A DNA stretch of 64,000 nucleotides from Blastobasis lacticolella. Taxonomy: Eukaryota; Arthropoda; Insecta; Lepidoptera; Blastobasidae. Every line of letters begins with the position of its first letter. Within the stretch, counting starts at the first letter, position 1. The stretch spans positions 17,994,501 to 18,058,500 of the forward strand of contig LR990056.1 of the NCBI GenBank assembly GCA_905147135.1, written 5' to 3'. Below are positions 1 to 9,442 of this stretch, one piece after another. The position numbers were made by a program, and so were the translations under genes. The notes under the pieces are model-generated. The model saw nothing but the letters and a program-made list of their open reading frames with translations, had not been told where the DNA came from and did not search any database.

Positions 1-742
1 GGAATAACGGGAGGGGGGGAGTATGGGACCTTTGGTATCTCTAAATTGGTTATTTCATGGATTCAAATCGAGAATTGGACCGATTAAGAAATTAGTCATG
101 TAAATATTGAATGAAAGCGTCCTTGGTATAGTTTTTCGCTTCTAATTTAAACTAGTGAACGGAACGAAAGATAGTTACCAGTTAGAACTTAGTAGTCACT
201 ATCTTTGGTTCCATTCACTATCTTGTAAGTGTCTTCATACTGCAGTGGACTGTGAGAGCGCCGTTGGTTTCTACGTCATCGAGAATAAGAAAAAATGCAC
301 TTTGTAGCGATAGCCGACGTAAAGAATGTGGTTGAAAAGCGAAACTGCCAAGAGCTCATAACCTCTTCGCAGTTTCGCGCAGACCGATTTGCTATTACCG
401 TCTACGCTTGCAACCTCGCACTTATTCCAGCGCTGCTTCCAGCTAAATTTGGCATCAAACCACAATCAGTTAGACCGTGCTCTGGCATCAAAGGCTAGCG
501 GTAGCCTGTAGCCCATAATACTCGTAATGAGCTGCTCGCACCTCCCTTTGCGAGCTACGCGGCCACGTGGACATTTAATCCCCCCCCTTCCTGCCCCCTT
601 AATTACGCAGGGAGCGCCCCGCAGTGTAATTATACAACATTGTGACAACCCGACGAAAAACCACTCCGGTGTCACGACGTATGTTTTGTCGCGATGTATG
701 GAGTTTTGTCCTGCACGGCTAGTGCAAGGGTGCTGTCGCGTG
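1..742. other. Left flank, no gene recognised
   Basis: No coding region or known repeat was recognised apart from the inverted repeat at 153-220. Short frames overlap on both strands around 295-675, show no family signature and look like chance. The last four bases, CGTG (739-742), are the left copy of the LTR element's target duplication. Confidence 0.5.
153..220. repeat. Imperfect 26-bp inverted repeat (fold-back)
   Basis: The arm at 153-178 (tagtgaacggaacgaaagat...) is matched in reverse complement by 195-220 with a few mismatches, around a loop of about 16 bases. It could be a short fold-back MITE or a relic hairpin. No target duplication was identified. Confidence 0.6.
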
Positions 743-1664
743 TGTTAGATATAAGGTATTTTAGTATGTTTTAATTGGTATTAAATATCGTGATTAATAA
801 TAATTAATATTTCAAAATACTTTTGTAAACATATCACCAACTTCAGAATGAAGTGTGGTGTTTCTGAACGATTGTTTGTCTTTGATCAGTTAAGTACTGT
901 TTATGAGAAACTTCCTTAATTAATTATGTAATAAATTTATACGAATGTTAAATAATGTTAAAAGTATTGTAATACATTAAAATTAACATCTAATCAATCG
1001 TATCAGTAAATTTAAGATACCGGAAATGAGAATAGAAATGACATTTCCGGCTAGAAGCTAGTATAAAGGTCCAGTCAAAAGACTGGGTGGGACTTTTTGC
1101 TCCAGAGCCGGCACAGAGTTAAGTACAAACTTGCATTGTATTATTGTTGCTTTATATTTTGTATTGGTTAATTTATTTATATAATTGTTTATTTATTGAA
1201 TCATACGTAATACTACTGTCCCATTTTAAAGGATAAATATTGAATTATGTGATCGATAATTGTGTCTTAACATTTGGTGAGAATTTTGTATAAATGTGGT
1301 TTGCCTATGGTACTTTGTTTGTATTATAAAATCTTGTTTAATTCAGCTAATGTTGTTTAAATAAATACCTCATTTTATAATGGATTATATTGCTTATTAC
1401 AATATACCTAATATCTTTAAAACATTTGTTTGATTAAATGATGTCCACTAGAATCATACGTTATCCTAGATAATATATTTTCTAGTAAACTCCTACACAA
1501 ATATCAGCCTTGGATACTTCATCATCATCGTTGTCCATATATTTCACTGGGATTTTGGATACATACTCGCACTCTGTTATTATCCTGTAGCCTAATGACT
1601 AAAATAAAGGTTTTACTAATGAAAGACACTGTAGTTATTAGTAGGACTTATATTAAAGCTGACA
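743..1664 (+). repeat. 5' LTR
   Basis: This 922-bp repeat matches the 3' LTR with no difference found by eye. It holds two inverted repeats around a TATA-like box: CCGGAAATG (1020-1028) with CATTTCCGG (1042-1050), TATAAA at 1062-1067, and CCAGTC/GACTGG (1071-1086, 4-base loop). An AATAAA at 1360-1365 is a candidate polyadenylation signal. U3/R/U5 limits cannot be set from the sequence. Confidence 0.88.
1062..1086 (+). promoter_or_regulatory. Putative LTR core promoter with adjacent hairpin
   Basis: TATAAA lies at 1062-1067, directly followed by a perfect 6-bp hairpin with loop AAAA (1071-1086) and directly preceded by a 9-bp inverted repeat (1020-1050). This is the only TATA-like box in the LTR set between strong inverted repeats. 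Promoter activity is inferred. The same arrangement is in the 3' LTR at 4843-4867. Confidence 0.4.
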
Positions 1665-1954
1665 TCAGAAGTGGGATTCGTTAACTCTTGATATCGATAT
1701 AAAAATCACTATTTTTCAGATTCTGCGTAATGGACGAGACCATTCCACGAGGCATCTTGCAAATCCACGACGACGGTGTATGGAACGACCAATCGACGTC
1801 TGAAGGATCGAGAGACCGAAAAACCAAAGGAAATGTGCTGTGCTGTCTTCGCGGACCATCGCTGTCAAGAGCTTCGCAGATCCTGGTTGAAATCGTCACC
1901 CGGAACAGCATCACCAAAGCTGCCATGACAGGTAACACCCCGACCGGTTCTGTA

Positions 1955-2290
1955 TCTGAACATTTCGGACGCCAGGACATCCACTGCTGGACATACTCCA
2001 CCCCCTGGCCTTCCGCATCGATCGGCTTGGTGCCCTTACATCCACCAGCTCAGTCTATCTCCTGGGGCTTTTTTACACTATAATTTTCGGTACGTGCTCC
2101 CCATTCGAAGACCTTTGTGCCTCATCGGCCATCGGGACTATGAAATTTTGTGGCCTGCCCACTGCCACTTTAGTTTAGAAACTCGTGGAAACTATGTCGG
2201 TGACTTCTGCATCTACTATGGCACAAATCCTGGACACTATGGAATCACGAATTGTTTCTTGCACGTCGAGCGTCACTACATCGAGATATA
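1955..2290 (-). pseudogene. RTE-type LINE C-terminal fragment captured in the LTR element
   Basis: The minus strand reads, across frameshifts and stops, the typical RTE C-terminal motifs: LKWQWAGH (near 2165-2188), a degenerate RWGxxVLEW region, and EYVQQWMSW ending near 1975. The same motifs occur at 28250-28515, 59325-59465 and 62884-63240. It is a decayed fragment inside a non-coding retroelement and predates the duplication of the LTRs. Confidence 0.7.
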
Positions 2291-3545
2291 AAACGCCGCT
2301 TTTATTATAATATTTTTAGAAAAACAAAACATTTATATGAGAATAGCATCCTCAATTAGCAAAGAAAGACCACATCATAATTGTTTAACCTTCTTTTCCA
2401 TGCCAAAAACTACGTTAACGAAAGTAAAATGTTTCAAAAAAAAATTCTTGTTGGTAGCTAGACAAAAAAAAATTAACATTTTGTGCGGTTGACCGATGAA
2501 AACTTGCTAAGTTTTAAAAATATTAAGTTAAAGAACATCGGAAACTTTATATTCCCGTAAATTTTGATGGGTATATTTATATGATAGGCAGCTTTAGTAC
2601 CTACTTGTAATAATTGGACCTAGTTTATCGAAAATGAAAACACATCTTTATTTTCCATTATTGTAGGTAGTCTTCGCATTTCTACTCAGTCAATCCAAAA
2701 ATTAGACGTTGCATAAAGGCGCTTCTCCGCCTAAAGGACATTTTGTTATCAACACGTGTTGACAACACAAGTTTTTCATCGGTGGATACCTGGCTTAACG
2801 CAAAATATTTATTTTGTTTACTTTATTTTTATTTCAACAAACTTTTACCATACAATAAATATTCAATTCAAGCTATTTATTAAAGTACCTACATAGACAC
2901 GATTCGTATTTAAAAATAATGTGTGCCTACCTTTGTTTCCATATACTATATTCGGATTATCTACCGCTAGTAGTCTCGAAATAAAACGTCAGAATTGGCC
3001 GAGCAAATTGAAAACGTATGTACCTACAATAACATGATTCACATTTTATATTTTCTTGTCTGCTGACCGTATCGTTAATAATATGCTATTTCAGTAGCAC
3101 AGTGGATTCGATTCCCGTCCAAGTAGAAATTGAAGTAATTACTAATAAGGTACTATAAAAATCGTCTCTGTACCTGTGATGTATTCCATTTCATTAAATA
3201 AATATTATTTGAATTGATATTTTGGTGATAGATAAATATTATAGGTATAAATTGCGATGTGGGTCTATAAGAACAAAGCTATTGAAGATGCTATGCTAGT
3301 TTGAATTATTTCATCATTCGTAATTATTCGAAGAAATTTTGTGTATAATATTTTATAGAAAATCATGCTAATGATGTACAAGTTTTGAAATGCCACCAGT
3401 TTAGTCACATGTATTAAGTAAATAATTCGATAAATAGAAGTAAAAGTGAAATGATAACTTGAACTTTCTATAATTGAAAAATGCCAATTATGACATGATT
3501 ATATAGATTGTTTGAATCCAGCTGTGGGAAACCGTGTTACAATAT
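2291..3545. other. AT-rich internal region of the LTR element
   Basis: No frame longer than chance and no recognisable repeat. It is internal sequence of the retroelement, linking the captured LINE fragment to the hairpin array. Confidence 0.5.
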
Positions 3546-3960
3546 GGCTGCTAGGTAGTAAGCTTGGTGTGGCTTTGGCTTCACGGGCAGCGGTGAATGC
3601 AGCCAGCACCTGGATGCTTATACTGAACGTTGCTGCTAGGTAGTGAGCTTGGTTAAGTCCATTTCTCGGGCAGCAGTGATGGGACCATACCTGGAAGGCT
3701 ACTACTGAATATTGCTGCTAGGTATTTAGCTTGGTGTGGCTTTGGCTTCACGGGCAGCGGTGATTGCAGCCAACACCTGGAGGCTTATACTGAACTTTGC
3801 TGTCTAGGTAGTTAGCTTGATGTTGGCAAGACGACCTTCACCGGGCAGCAGTGACGCTGCCAACATCTCTATGCGTCTACCGAAACTTAGCTGTGCTAGG
3901 TAGTAATCCTGATGTTTGGCCATTGTATCACGGGCGGCGGTGATGGGGCCATCATTACAG
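3546..3960 (+). repeat. Tandem array of five ~81-92 bp units, each a potential hairpin
   Basis: Units start near 3546, 3631, 3713, 3799 and 3891 with GCTGCTAGGTAGT. Each unit carries the core CGGGCRGCRGTGA, flanked by arms that pair: GGTGTGGCT (3566-3574) with AGCCAGCACC (3601-3610); GGTGTGGCT (3733-3741) with AGCCAACACC (3768-3777); GATGTTGGCA (3819-3828) with TGCCAACATC (3858-3867), which is perfect. Units 2 and 5 pair less cleanly with different arm sequences (GTCCAT/ATGGGAC; GGCCAT/ATGGGGCC). The core is conserved in sequence and the arms in pairing. Function is unknown; an RNA packaging or structural signal is one possibility. Confidence 0.8.
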
Positions 3961-4523
3961 GTCACTACTCAAACCAAATAATAATATTGTAATGCGATTC
4001 TTCATGACTATATTTGAACTTGGCTATAATTCTGAAATCTCGAGAATAATATTTAATAATTCAGCATTGAAGGTTACATTGATAAAAAAAGTGTTGCTAG
4101 TCCCACAGACGATGCTAATCTGGTTCTCCGGTGAGACCGGTGGTGCCGGTGCACTGGTGAGGAAATTGGCATGACGGGACAAATGACTTTGAAAGTACAG
4201 ACCAGTATTTGGTTATTTACAAATGTGCACAATAAAAATAACTGCAATATATTTTAATGGTTATAAAAGCTGATAACTGATATGATTTTTATACTTTGCT
4301 GGTTTGTGATTGAATTATTTGTGGCATTGGAAGAAGTTATTATATTCTGAAATTCTGAATGAATTTGGTAGTCAACTTACCTATTTGTGGTATAATATTT
4401 TAAGTCGTTTTAAATAAGTAAATGACACCCAATGTTAATTATTATTTGATTCACAAATGGAAATTTGTCCTAAGTTTGATATAAATAGGTACTTCAGGGA
4501 CGAAGTACTTGTCAGTATGGCCG

Positions 4524-5445
4524 TGTTAGATATAAGGTATTTTAGTATGTTTTAATTGGTATTAAATATCGTGATTAATAATAATTAATATTTCAAAATA
4601 CTTTTGTAAACATATCACCAACTTCAGAATGAAGTGTGGTGTTTCTGAACGATTGTTTGTCTTTGATCAGTTAAGTACTGTTTATGAGAAACTTCCTTAA
4701 TTAATTATGTAATAAATTTATACGAATGTTAAATAATGTTAAAAGTATTGTAATACATTAAAATTAACATCTAATCAATCGTATCAGTAAATTTAAGATA
4801 CCGGAAATGAGAATAGAAATGACATTTCCGGCTAGAAGCTAGTATAAAGGTCCAGTCAAAAGACTGGGTGGGACTTTTTGCTCCAGAGCCGGCACAGAGT
4901 TAAGTACAAACTTGCATTGTATTATTGTTGCTTTATATTTTGTATTGGTTAATTTATTTATATAATTGTTTATTTATTGAATCATACGTAATACTACTGT
5001 CCCATTTTAAAGGATAAATATTGAATTATGTGATCGATAATTGTGTCTTAACATTTGGTGAGAATTTTGTATAAATGTGGTTTGCCTATGGTACTTTGTT
5101 TGTATTATAAAATCTTGTTTAATTCAGCTAATGTTGTTTAAATAAATACCTCATTTTATAATGGATTATATTGCTTATTACAATATACCTAATATCTTTA
5201 AAACATTTGTTTGATTAAATGATGTCCACTAGAATCATACGTTATCCTAGATAATATATTTTCTAGTAAACTCCTACACAAATATCAGCCTTGGATACTT
5301 CATCATCATCGTTGTCCATATATTTCACTGGGATTTTGGATACATACTCGCACTCTGTTATTATCCTGTAGCCTAATGACTAAAATAAAGGTTTTACTAA
5401 TGAAAGACACTGTAGTTATTAGTAGGACTTATATTAAAGCTGACA
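4524..5445 (+). repeat. 3' LTR
   Basis: Second copy of the 922-bp LTR, apparently identical to 743-1664. It is preceded by internal sequence ending ...cagtatggccg and followed by the target duplication CGTG (5446-5449). Confidence 0.88.
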
Positions 5446-5929
5446 CGTGCAATAAAGCTCTTATTACATTTAGCTAAATTCAGTCATCTAAATTCAGAAG
5501 CAAAAAGCGTGAAAGCTAATCAAAGTGGAAAGTATTGCTTATAGAATAAGGTTCATTTTTGTATCGCTTATATTATGTTACGCGTCGCTCCGGCTTGCAA
5601 AAGGCGTGATCAGAAATTGACCTTATTTTATGAGCTATACATATACTCACGCATAACCGAAAACAGGCGCGACATACATACTATCATTTCTTTCATCTTA
5701 GTATTGAGAGAAGGAAACAAAAGCTTTTCCCCGCGCGAGCTGTATCGCGTGCACACTTGTCCTAGCCATGCTGATTTGTGTGACGAAAAGCTCTCGACTC
5801 TCAGCCAATGTCATGTTTTGCATTCCGTTGTTCCGTCCGAGCGGTCTCTCTAATCCGATGTGACGAATGAGACATGGTTTTAGTGGAATTGGGCGGCATT
5901 CATGCAGATGATACGGAGAGTGGCCTCAG
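5446..5929. other. No recognised gene
   Basis: Sequence between the LTR element and the LINE relic. A 92-codon frame at 5575-5853 has no family signature. Its left part is continuous with 1-742 if the LTR element is removed. Confidence 0.4.
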
Positions 5930-5982
5930 TGTTTTTTTTATTTCCTAGGGAGGCACACGTGGATGGAAAATGATCACCGTCG
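5930..5982 (-). mobile_element. 3' end of a decayed Jockey-like LINE (left piece)
   Basis: On the minus strand this is the A-rich 3' end of a LINE relic. Its sequence continues, uninterrupted apart from a CGTCG duplication, at 9235 beyond the Transib element. The paralogous copy at 45715-45840 shows the uninterrupted order. The rest of the relic is at 9235-9442 and 12593-12665. Confidence 0.6.
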
Positions 5983-6021
5983 CACTATGGGAAATGATAG
6001 AACAAGAGCATATCATAAATG
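5983..6021 (+). repeat. Transib left terminal repeat, RSS-like
   Basis: Heptamer CACTATG (5983-5989), a 23-bp spacer, then TCATAAATG (6013-6021). The outer heptamer resembles the V(D)J heptamer CACAGTG, a known feature of Transib ends. Confidence 0.75.
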
Positions 6022-6664
6022 GTTTTTACGAATATCATAATCTGGATGATATTTTGATTTAAATTGATACTCAAATAGTCAAGTTATAATATTCAGTAGG
6101 ATTTTGTTACCTAATACGCAAAATAATATTATTTTTCATACACAGAAGTACATTGAAGATAGAGGTGCCAAACTCAAGTCTTTGAGTGTTCATGTTCCAA
6201 AACAATATTGTGAAAAAAATATTAAGCACAGATATGCAGTGTATTAATTTTTAATTTTCATTTTATTTCGAGAATTTTGGGAAAGCACTTAAAAAGGAAA
6301 ATTACCTAATTTTTCACAAAAAAAATTTTCATTGATACTTATGACTGTTACCCACGTCTCCCCATCCGCTACTTTTTGTAGTAGTTCATAGTCTAACTAT
6401 TCATAAAAAAGATACGAAAAAATCAGCTGCGAATATTTGTGATTTTAGAAGATATGAGAAAAAAGTTAATAAAAGTCGGTGTAGAAAATTCGTTATCTTT
6501 TGCGGTTTACCACAGACAGTGTTCGCACGAACAGTATGGGCTTTATTGTTATTTTTTTAAATTATTTCGTAATAACAAAGGGGTCTTATCAATTTTGCAC
6601 CCGTTTCGCGTGAGAAAATAAGAGATAATAATTTTGTAGGTACCGATTTAATATTGCAAAATAG

Positions 6665-6707
6665 TATATAAAGGGAGGTAATTATTATTCCAGCCATTCA
6701 GTTCAGT
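6665..6707 (+). promoter_or_regulatory. Putative Transib core promoter
   Basis: TATATAAA at 6665-6672 is followed 26 and 31 bases later by two overlapping arthropod initiator matches TCAGT (6698-6702, 6703-6707). The transposase ATG is 69 bases further on. Spacing fits a TATA-Inr promoter; activity is inferred. Confidence 0.5.
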
Positions 6708-6775
6708 GTAACTTCAAGTGAAGTAAAGTTCATTTACGGCTGTAATTACCGCAGATTGTGTATTATAGTTATACA

Positions 6776-8802
6776 ATGTCTGTCTTCAACTGTACCAAAC
6801 GAGATATCATACTTCCATATATCGAGGGAGGTAGAACCGTGGAATCATTGTCCAAAGTTTTACTGGAAAAATTGACTGTTTCTGAAAACGTCGCATGTTT
6901 TATAATAAGTGACATACAAAGGCACATTCTTCCAACGTTTAATAAGCGCTGGGCCCTAGCATCTCGGAGAAAAGAAACATTTTTAGAGAAGAATAATACT
7001 TGGTTGGACACAGAGTATTCGGTGAATTTACCGGACTCTGATCAATATTCTACACCATCAACTTCTGGTAAACGAGGAAGACCATGCGTGGCTTATTTAG
7101 ACTCCTCAGAATCTACCAAGAAGAGGAAAAATACTCTTCTTCTCGCAGTATATGGCTTTGAGCACATTAATAAAGCCTACGTGCAAGGACTACGGGCTAT
7201 AGGTGAAAACACAGAAGCACATCTTGTCGAATCATTAAGGAAAGCTGACAATCAAAAGAATCCAGATAGATTTCAAGTATCTGGAATGACTCAGACCAGT
7301 TGTAAATGCTTTCTGACCCGGAAGCATTGAGTGCTTCTAATGATTTGCATTTAACTAAAGCACAATATATGTACTTAAGGAACTTAACAAATGAACGAAA
7401 ATGTTGTATATTCCCGCCTTACTATAAAATACAAGAACTAAAGAAATCTTGCTATCCACCATCTTCTACAATTGAGATCACCAATACTTCTGCTAAAGTA
7501 ATTAATGTCCAAGATTTATTGGACCACACAACAGTGTCTAGCAACAGCTAGAATTTTGAAAATCTATTTAGTTTACCAAAAACAATATAAAACGTTAATC
7601 CTCTACAGCAAATGGGGATGTGATTGTTCATCTGGCCAAAGCCAATATAAGCAAATACTTCCAGAGGAGTCGGAAACATTTTCAGATGCCAATTTGTTCA
7701 TCACTTCCATGGTCCCCATCAGATTAATTGATGAGCAGTCAGGTTTTATTATTCGGAAAAACCCGGTACCTTCATCTGTACGTTTTTGTAGACCTATTTC
7801 AATAGAGTTTTGTAAGGAAACTCCAGAGAAAACCAAGGCTGTTGTAGATTAAATTAGAAGGCAAATTGAAGCTTTACAACCATAATTGATTAATGAAGAT
7901 AATGTTGGTATTCAAGAGAATCATGAACTCTTTCTAACAATGATAGATGGAAAGGTGGCTCAAGTGCTAACAGATACTCCTTCTGGTTCCACGTGCACGA
8001 TATGTGGGGCTACTCCGCGACTAATGAATGATTTGTCGAAAGTTAGTGCCAGACCAGAAGACGAAAGTGTTTACCAGTACTCTCCACTTTACACGCCTGG
8101 ATTCGCAGTATGGAAATGTTATTACACATTTCCTACAATTTTGATTTTAAAACTTGGTCTGCTACAAATGAAGAAAAAAAGAGATTGAAGAAGGAAAAGA
8201 AAGAACTTGTTCAAAATCGTTTCAGGGAGGAGTTAGAATTGATAGTAGAAAAACCTCGGCAAGGTAGTGGGAATACTAACGATGGGAATACCGCAAGAAG
8301 ATTTTTCTATAACAGCACATGCTCTGCCGAAATTGCAGGTGTAGATGAAACCTTAATTAAACGCCTCTACATCATTTTACAAGTTTGATCTTCAGGAATG
8401 ATGATCGATCCCAAAAAATGTATCGAATACGCAATGTAAACTGCAAGAGTCTACGTGAGCAAATACAATTGGTATTACATGCCATCATCTATACACAAAA
8501 TACTTATTCATGGAGAAAGTATTATCAAACATTTCGCAGTGCTTCCTATTGGACAGCTATCGGAAGACGCACAAGAGGCGCGTAACAAAGACAACCGAAA
8601 CATGCGACTACATCATGCCAGAAAATGTAGCCGTAAAGCTACAAATGAAGATGTTTTTAAAACTCTATTGTACACGTCCGATCCGTATATAACAAGTTTA
8701 AGAAAACCATACGCAAAGAATGTAAAAGATCTTGAAGAAGAAGCAGTAAGTCTTCTAAAAGTGGCACCACTTGCCACTGAAATGTGTATAGATCCTAAGT
8801 AG
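6776..8802 (+). pseudogene. Transib transposase (RAG1-like DDE), frameshifted and stopped
   Basis: The reading starts at ATG 6776 (MSVFNCTKRD). A frame at 6758 has only a GTG. Diagnostic Transib blocks follow in order: STPSTSGKRGRP (~7055), KWGCDCSSGQSQYKQ (~7610, first catalytic Asp), MVPIRL, LTMIDGK (~7940, second Asp), zinc-ribbon CTICGA (~7998), STLHAWIRSMEMLLHISYN (~8085), STNDGNTARRFF-like NTNDGNTARRFF (~8275), WYYMPSSIHKILIHGE (~8465), LPIGQLSEDAQEARNK (~8545, third acidic residue) and NEDVFKTLLYTSDPYITSLRK. Three frameshifts (near 7300, 7540 and 8080) and in-frame stops at 7850, 7883, 8386 and 8437 break it. The residue after the first Asp is Cys where Gly is usual. It is the remnant of a cut-and-paste transposase and cannot make full-length protein. 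Confidence 0.92.
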
Positions 8803-9195
8803 ATAAGGATTTTATTTTTCCTGTGTATTCACTCACTCTTAAATTAAATGTGTTAAGTGAAAAATGACCTACATTATAGAGTAGATGTCAAAAAATATAA
8901 GTTAGGTAGACGAAAGCGATCAATTTAAAGATATTGTTTTTTTTTTTTTTTTATGGACATGACTTGTTCTTTATGGTTAATGATAGTTTTCATTTTTATA
9001 ATAATAATTTCTTTAATTTTTAAATAAATAATTTACCACATTTTCGTGCTTATCCCATTTTTTGTCTCTTTACACTATTTACATTTAAACATATATTGAG
9101 AAATCACTATAAATTCTATATTATTTGAATCTACATACAATATTGCATATGTTTACCGAATTTCATCACGATATGATAAAAAATCACGAAATTAT

Positions 9196-9234
9196 AGATT
9201 TTTGATCCGAAACTGACCTGTATTTTCCATAGTG
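9196..9234 (-). repeat. Transib right terminal repeat, RSS-like
   Basis: Read on the minus strand: heptamer CACTATG (9234-9228), then a 22-bp spacer and TCAAAAATC (9205-9197), which matches the RSS nonamer ACAAAAACC at 7 of 9 positions. The resemblance to a 23-RSS is close but should be judged against the family consensus. Confidence 0.7.
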
Positions 9235-9442
9235 CGTCGTCCAGGCCATCTGCAACGTAAGGGGAGCGGATGCGGCGCCGGCCTTTGAGGCACCTGGAGA
9301 CTTGACTTCTGAAGAACCTCATGTTATAATAGAGGAAATACTTCTTTACTGGACTCAAGGAAGAACAGTGTTCTTAAGAGACTGATAACCAAAGTTAGGC
9401 AATGAACTCGCCACTCGGTATTGATAACAGTTGTCGTAAGTA
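9235..9442 (-). mobile_element. Decayed Jockey-like LINE, middle piece
   Basis: Continuation of the relic begun at 5930. On the minus strand one frame reads YNMRFFRSQVSRCLKGRRR, the FFKxR-type C-terminal tail seen after LWNELPSxVFP in insect LINEs (compare 46070-46290). 9309-9442 is one copy of the 134-bp duplication flanking the next element. Confidence 0.6.
9309..9442. repeat. 134-bp direct repeat, copy 1
   Basis: Identical to 12459-12592 except for one base (9418 g, 12568 c). The two copies directly border the LINE at 9443-12458, so the simplest reading is a 134-bp target-site duplication. The duplicated DNA belongs to the older LINE relic. Confidence 0.85.

Larger units (their letters stand above)
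743..5445 (+). mobile_element. Non-autonomous LTR retrotransposon, 4.7 kb
   Basis: Two direct repeats of 922 bp (743-1664 and 4524-5445) begin TGTTAG and end GACA, giving the TG...CA termini of an LTR. The element is flanked by a 4-bp duplication, CGTG, at 739-742 and 5446-5449. A candidate primer binding site starts directly after the 5' LTR (tcagaagtgggattcg, 1665-1680). The stretch before the 3' LTR (aggtacttcagggacgaag, inside 4490-4508) would be the polypurine region, although it is not a clean purine tract. The 2859-bp internal region has no gag, protease, RT or integrase frame, only an antisense RTE-LINE fragment and a hairpin-repeat array. It is therefore a LARD/TRIM-like element mobilised in trans. 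The superfamily is unresolved; Copia is a guess from the terminal sequences. Confidence 0.88.
5983..9234 (+). mobile_element. Transib DNA transposon, full length with TIRs, decayed
   Basis: The termini are inverted: CACTATGGGAAATGATAG at 5983-6000 and, on the minus strand from 9234, CACTATGGAAAATACAGG. They are flanked by identical 5-bp duplications CGTCG (5978-5982 and 9235-9239), the GC-rich CGNCG-type target typical of Transib. The 3252-bp element encodes a RAG1-related transposase on the plus strand, now broken. It sits inside a LINE relic whose paralogue at 45767-45771 keeps a single CGTCG, the expected empty site. All three lines of evidence (protein, TIR, target duplication) agree. Confidence 0.95.

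Noticed and set aside
3546..3960. CRISPR-like array
   Set aside because: The five units are contiguous imperfect tandem repeats without unique spacers, in an insect LTR element.
743..5445. Local segmental duplication of 922 bp instead of LTRs
   Set aside because: TG...CA ends, equal length, a 4-bp flanking duplication and a primer-site-like start support an LTR element.
6776..8802. A RAG1-like host recombinase gene
   Set aside because: It is enclosed by TIRs and a CGTCG target duplication and is broken by frameshifts and stops, so it is a Transib transposase relic.
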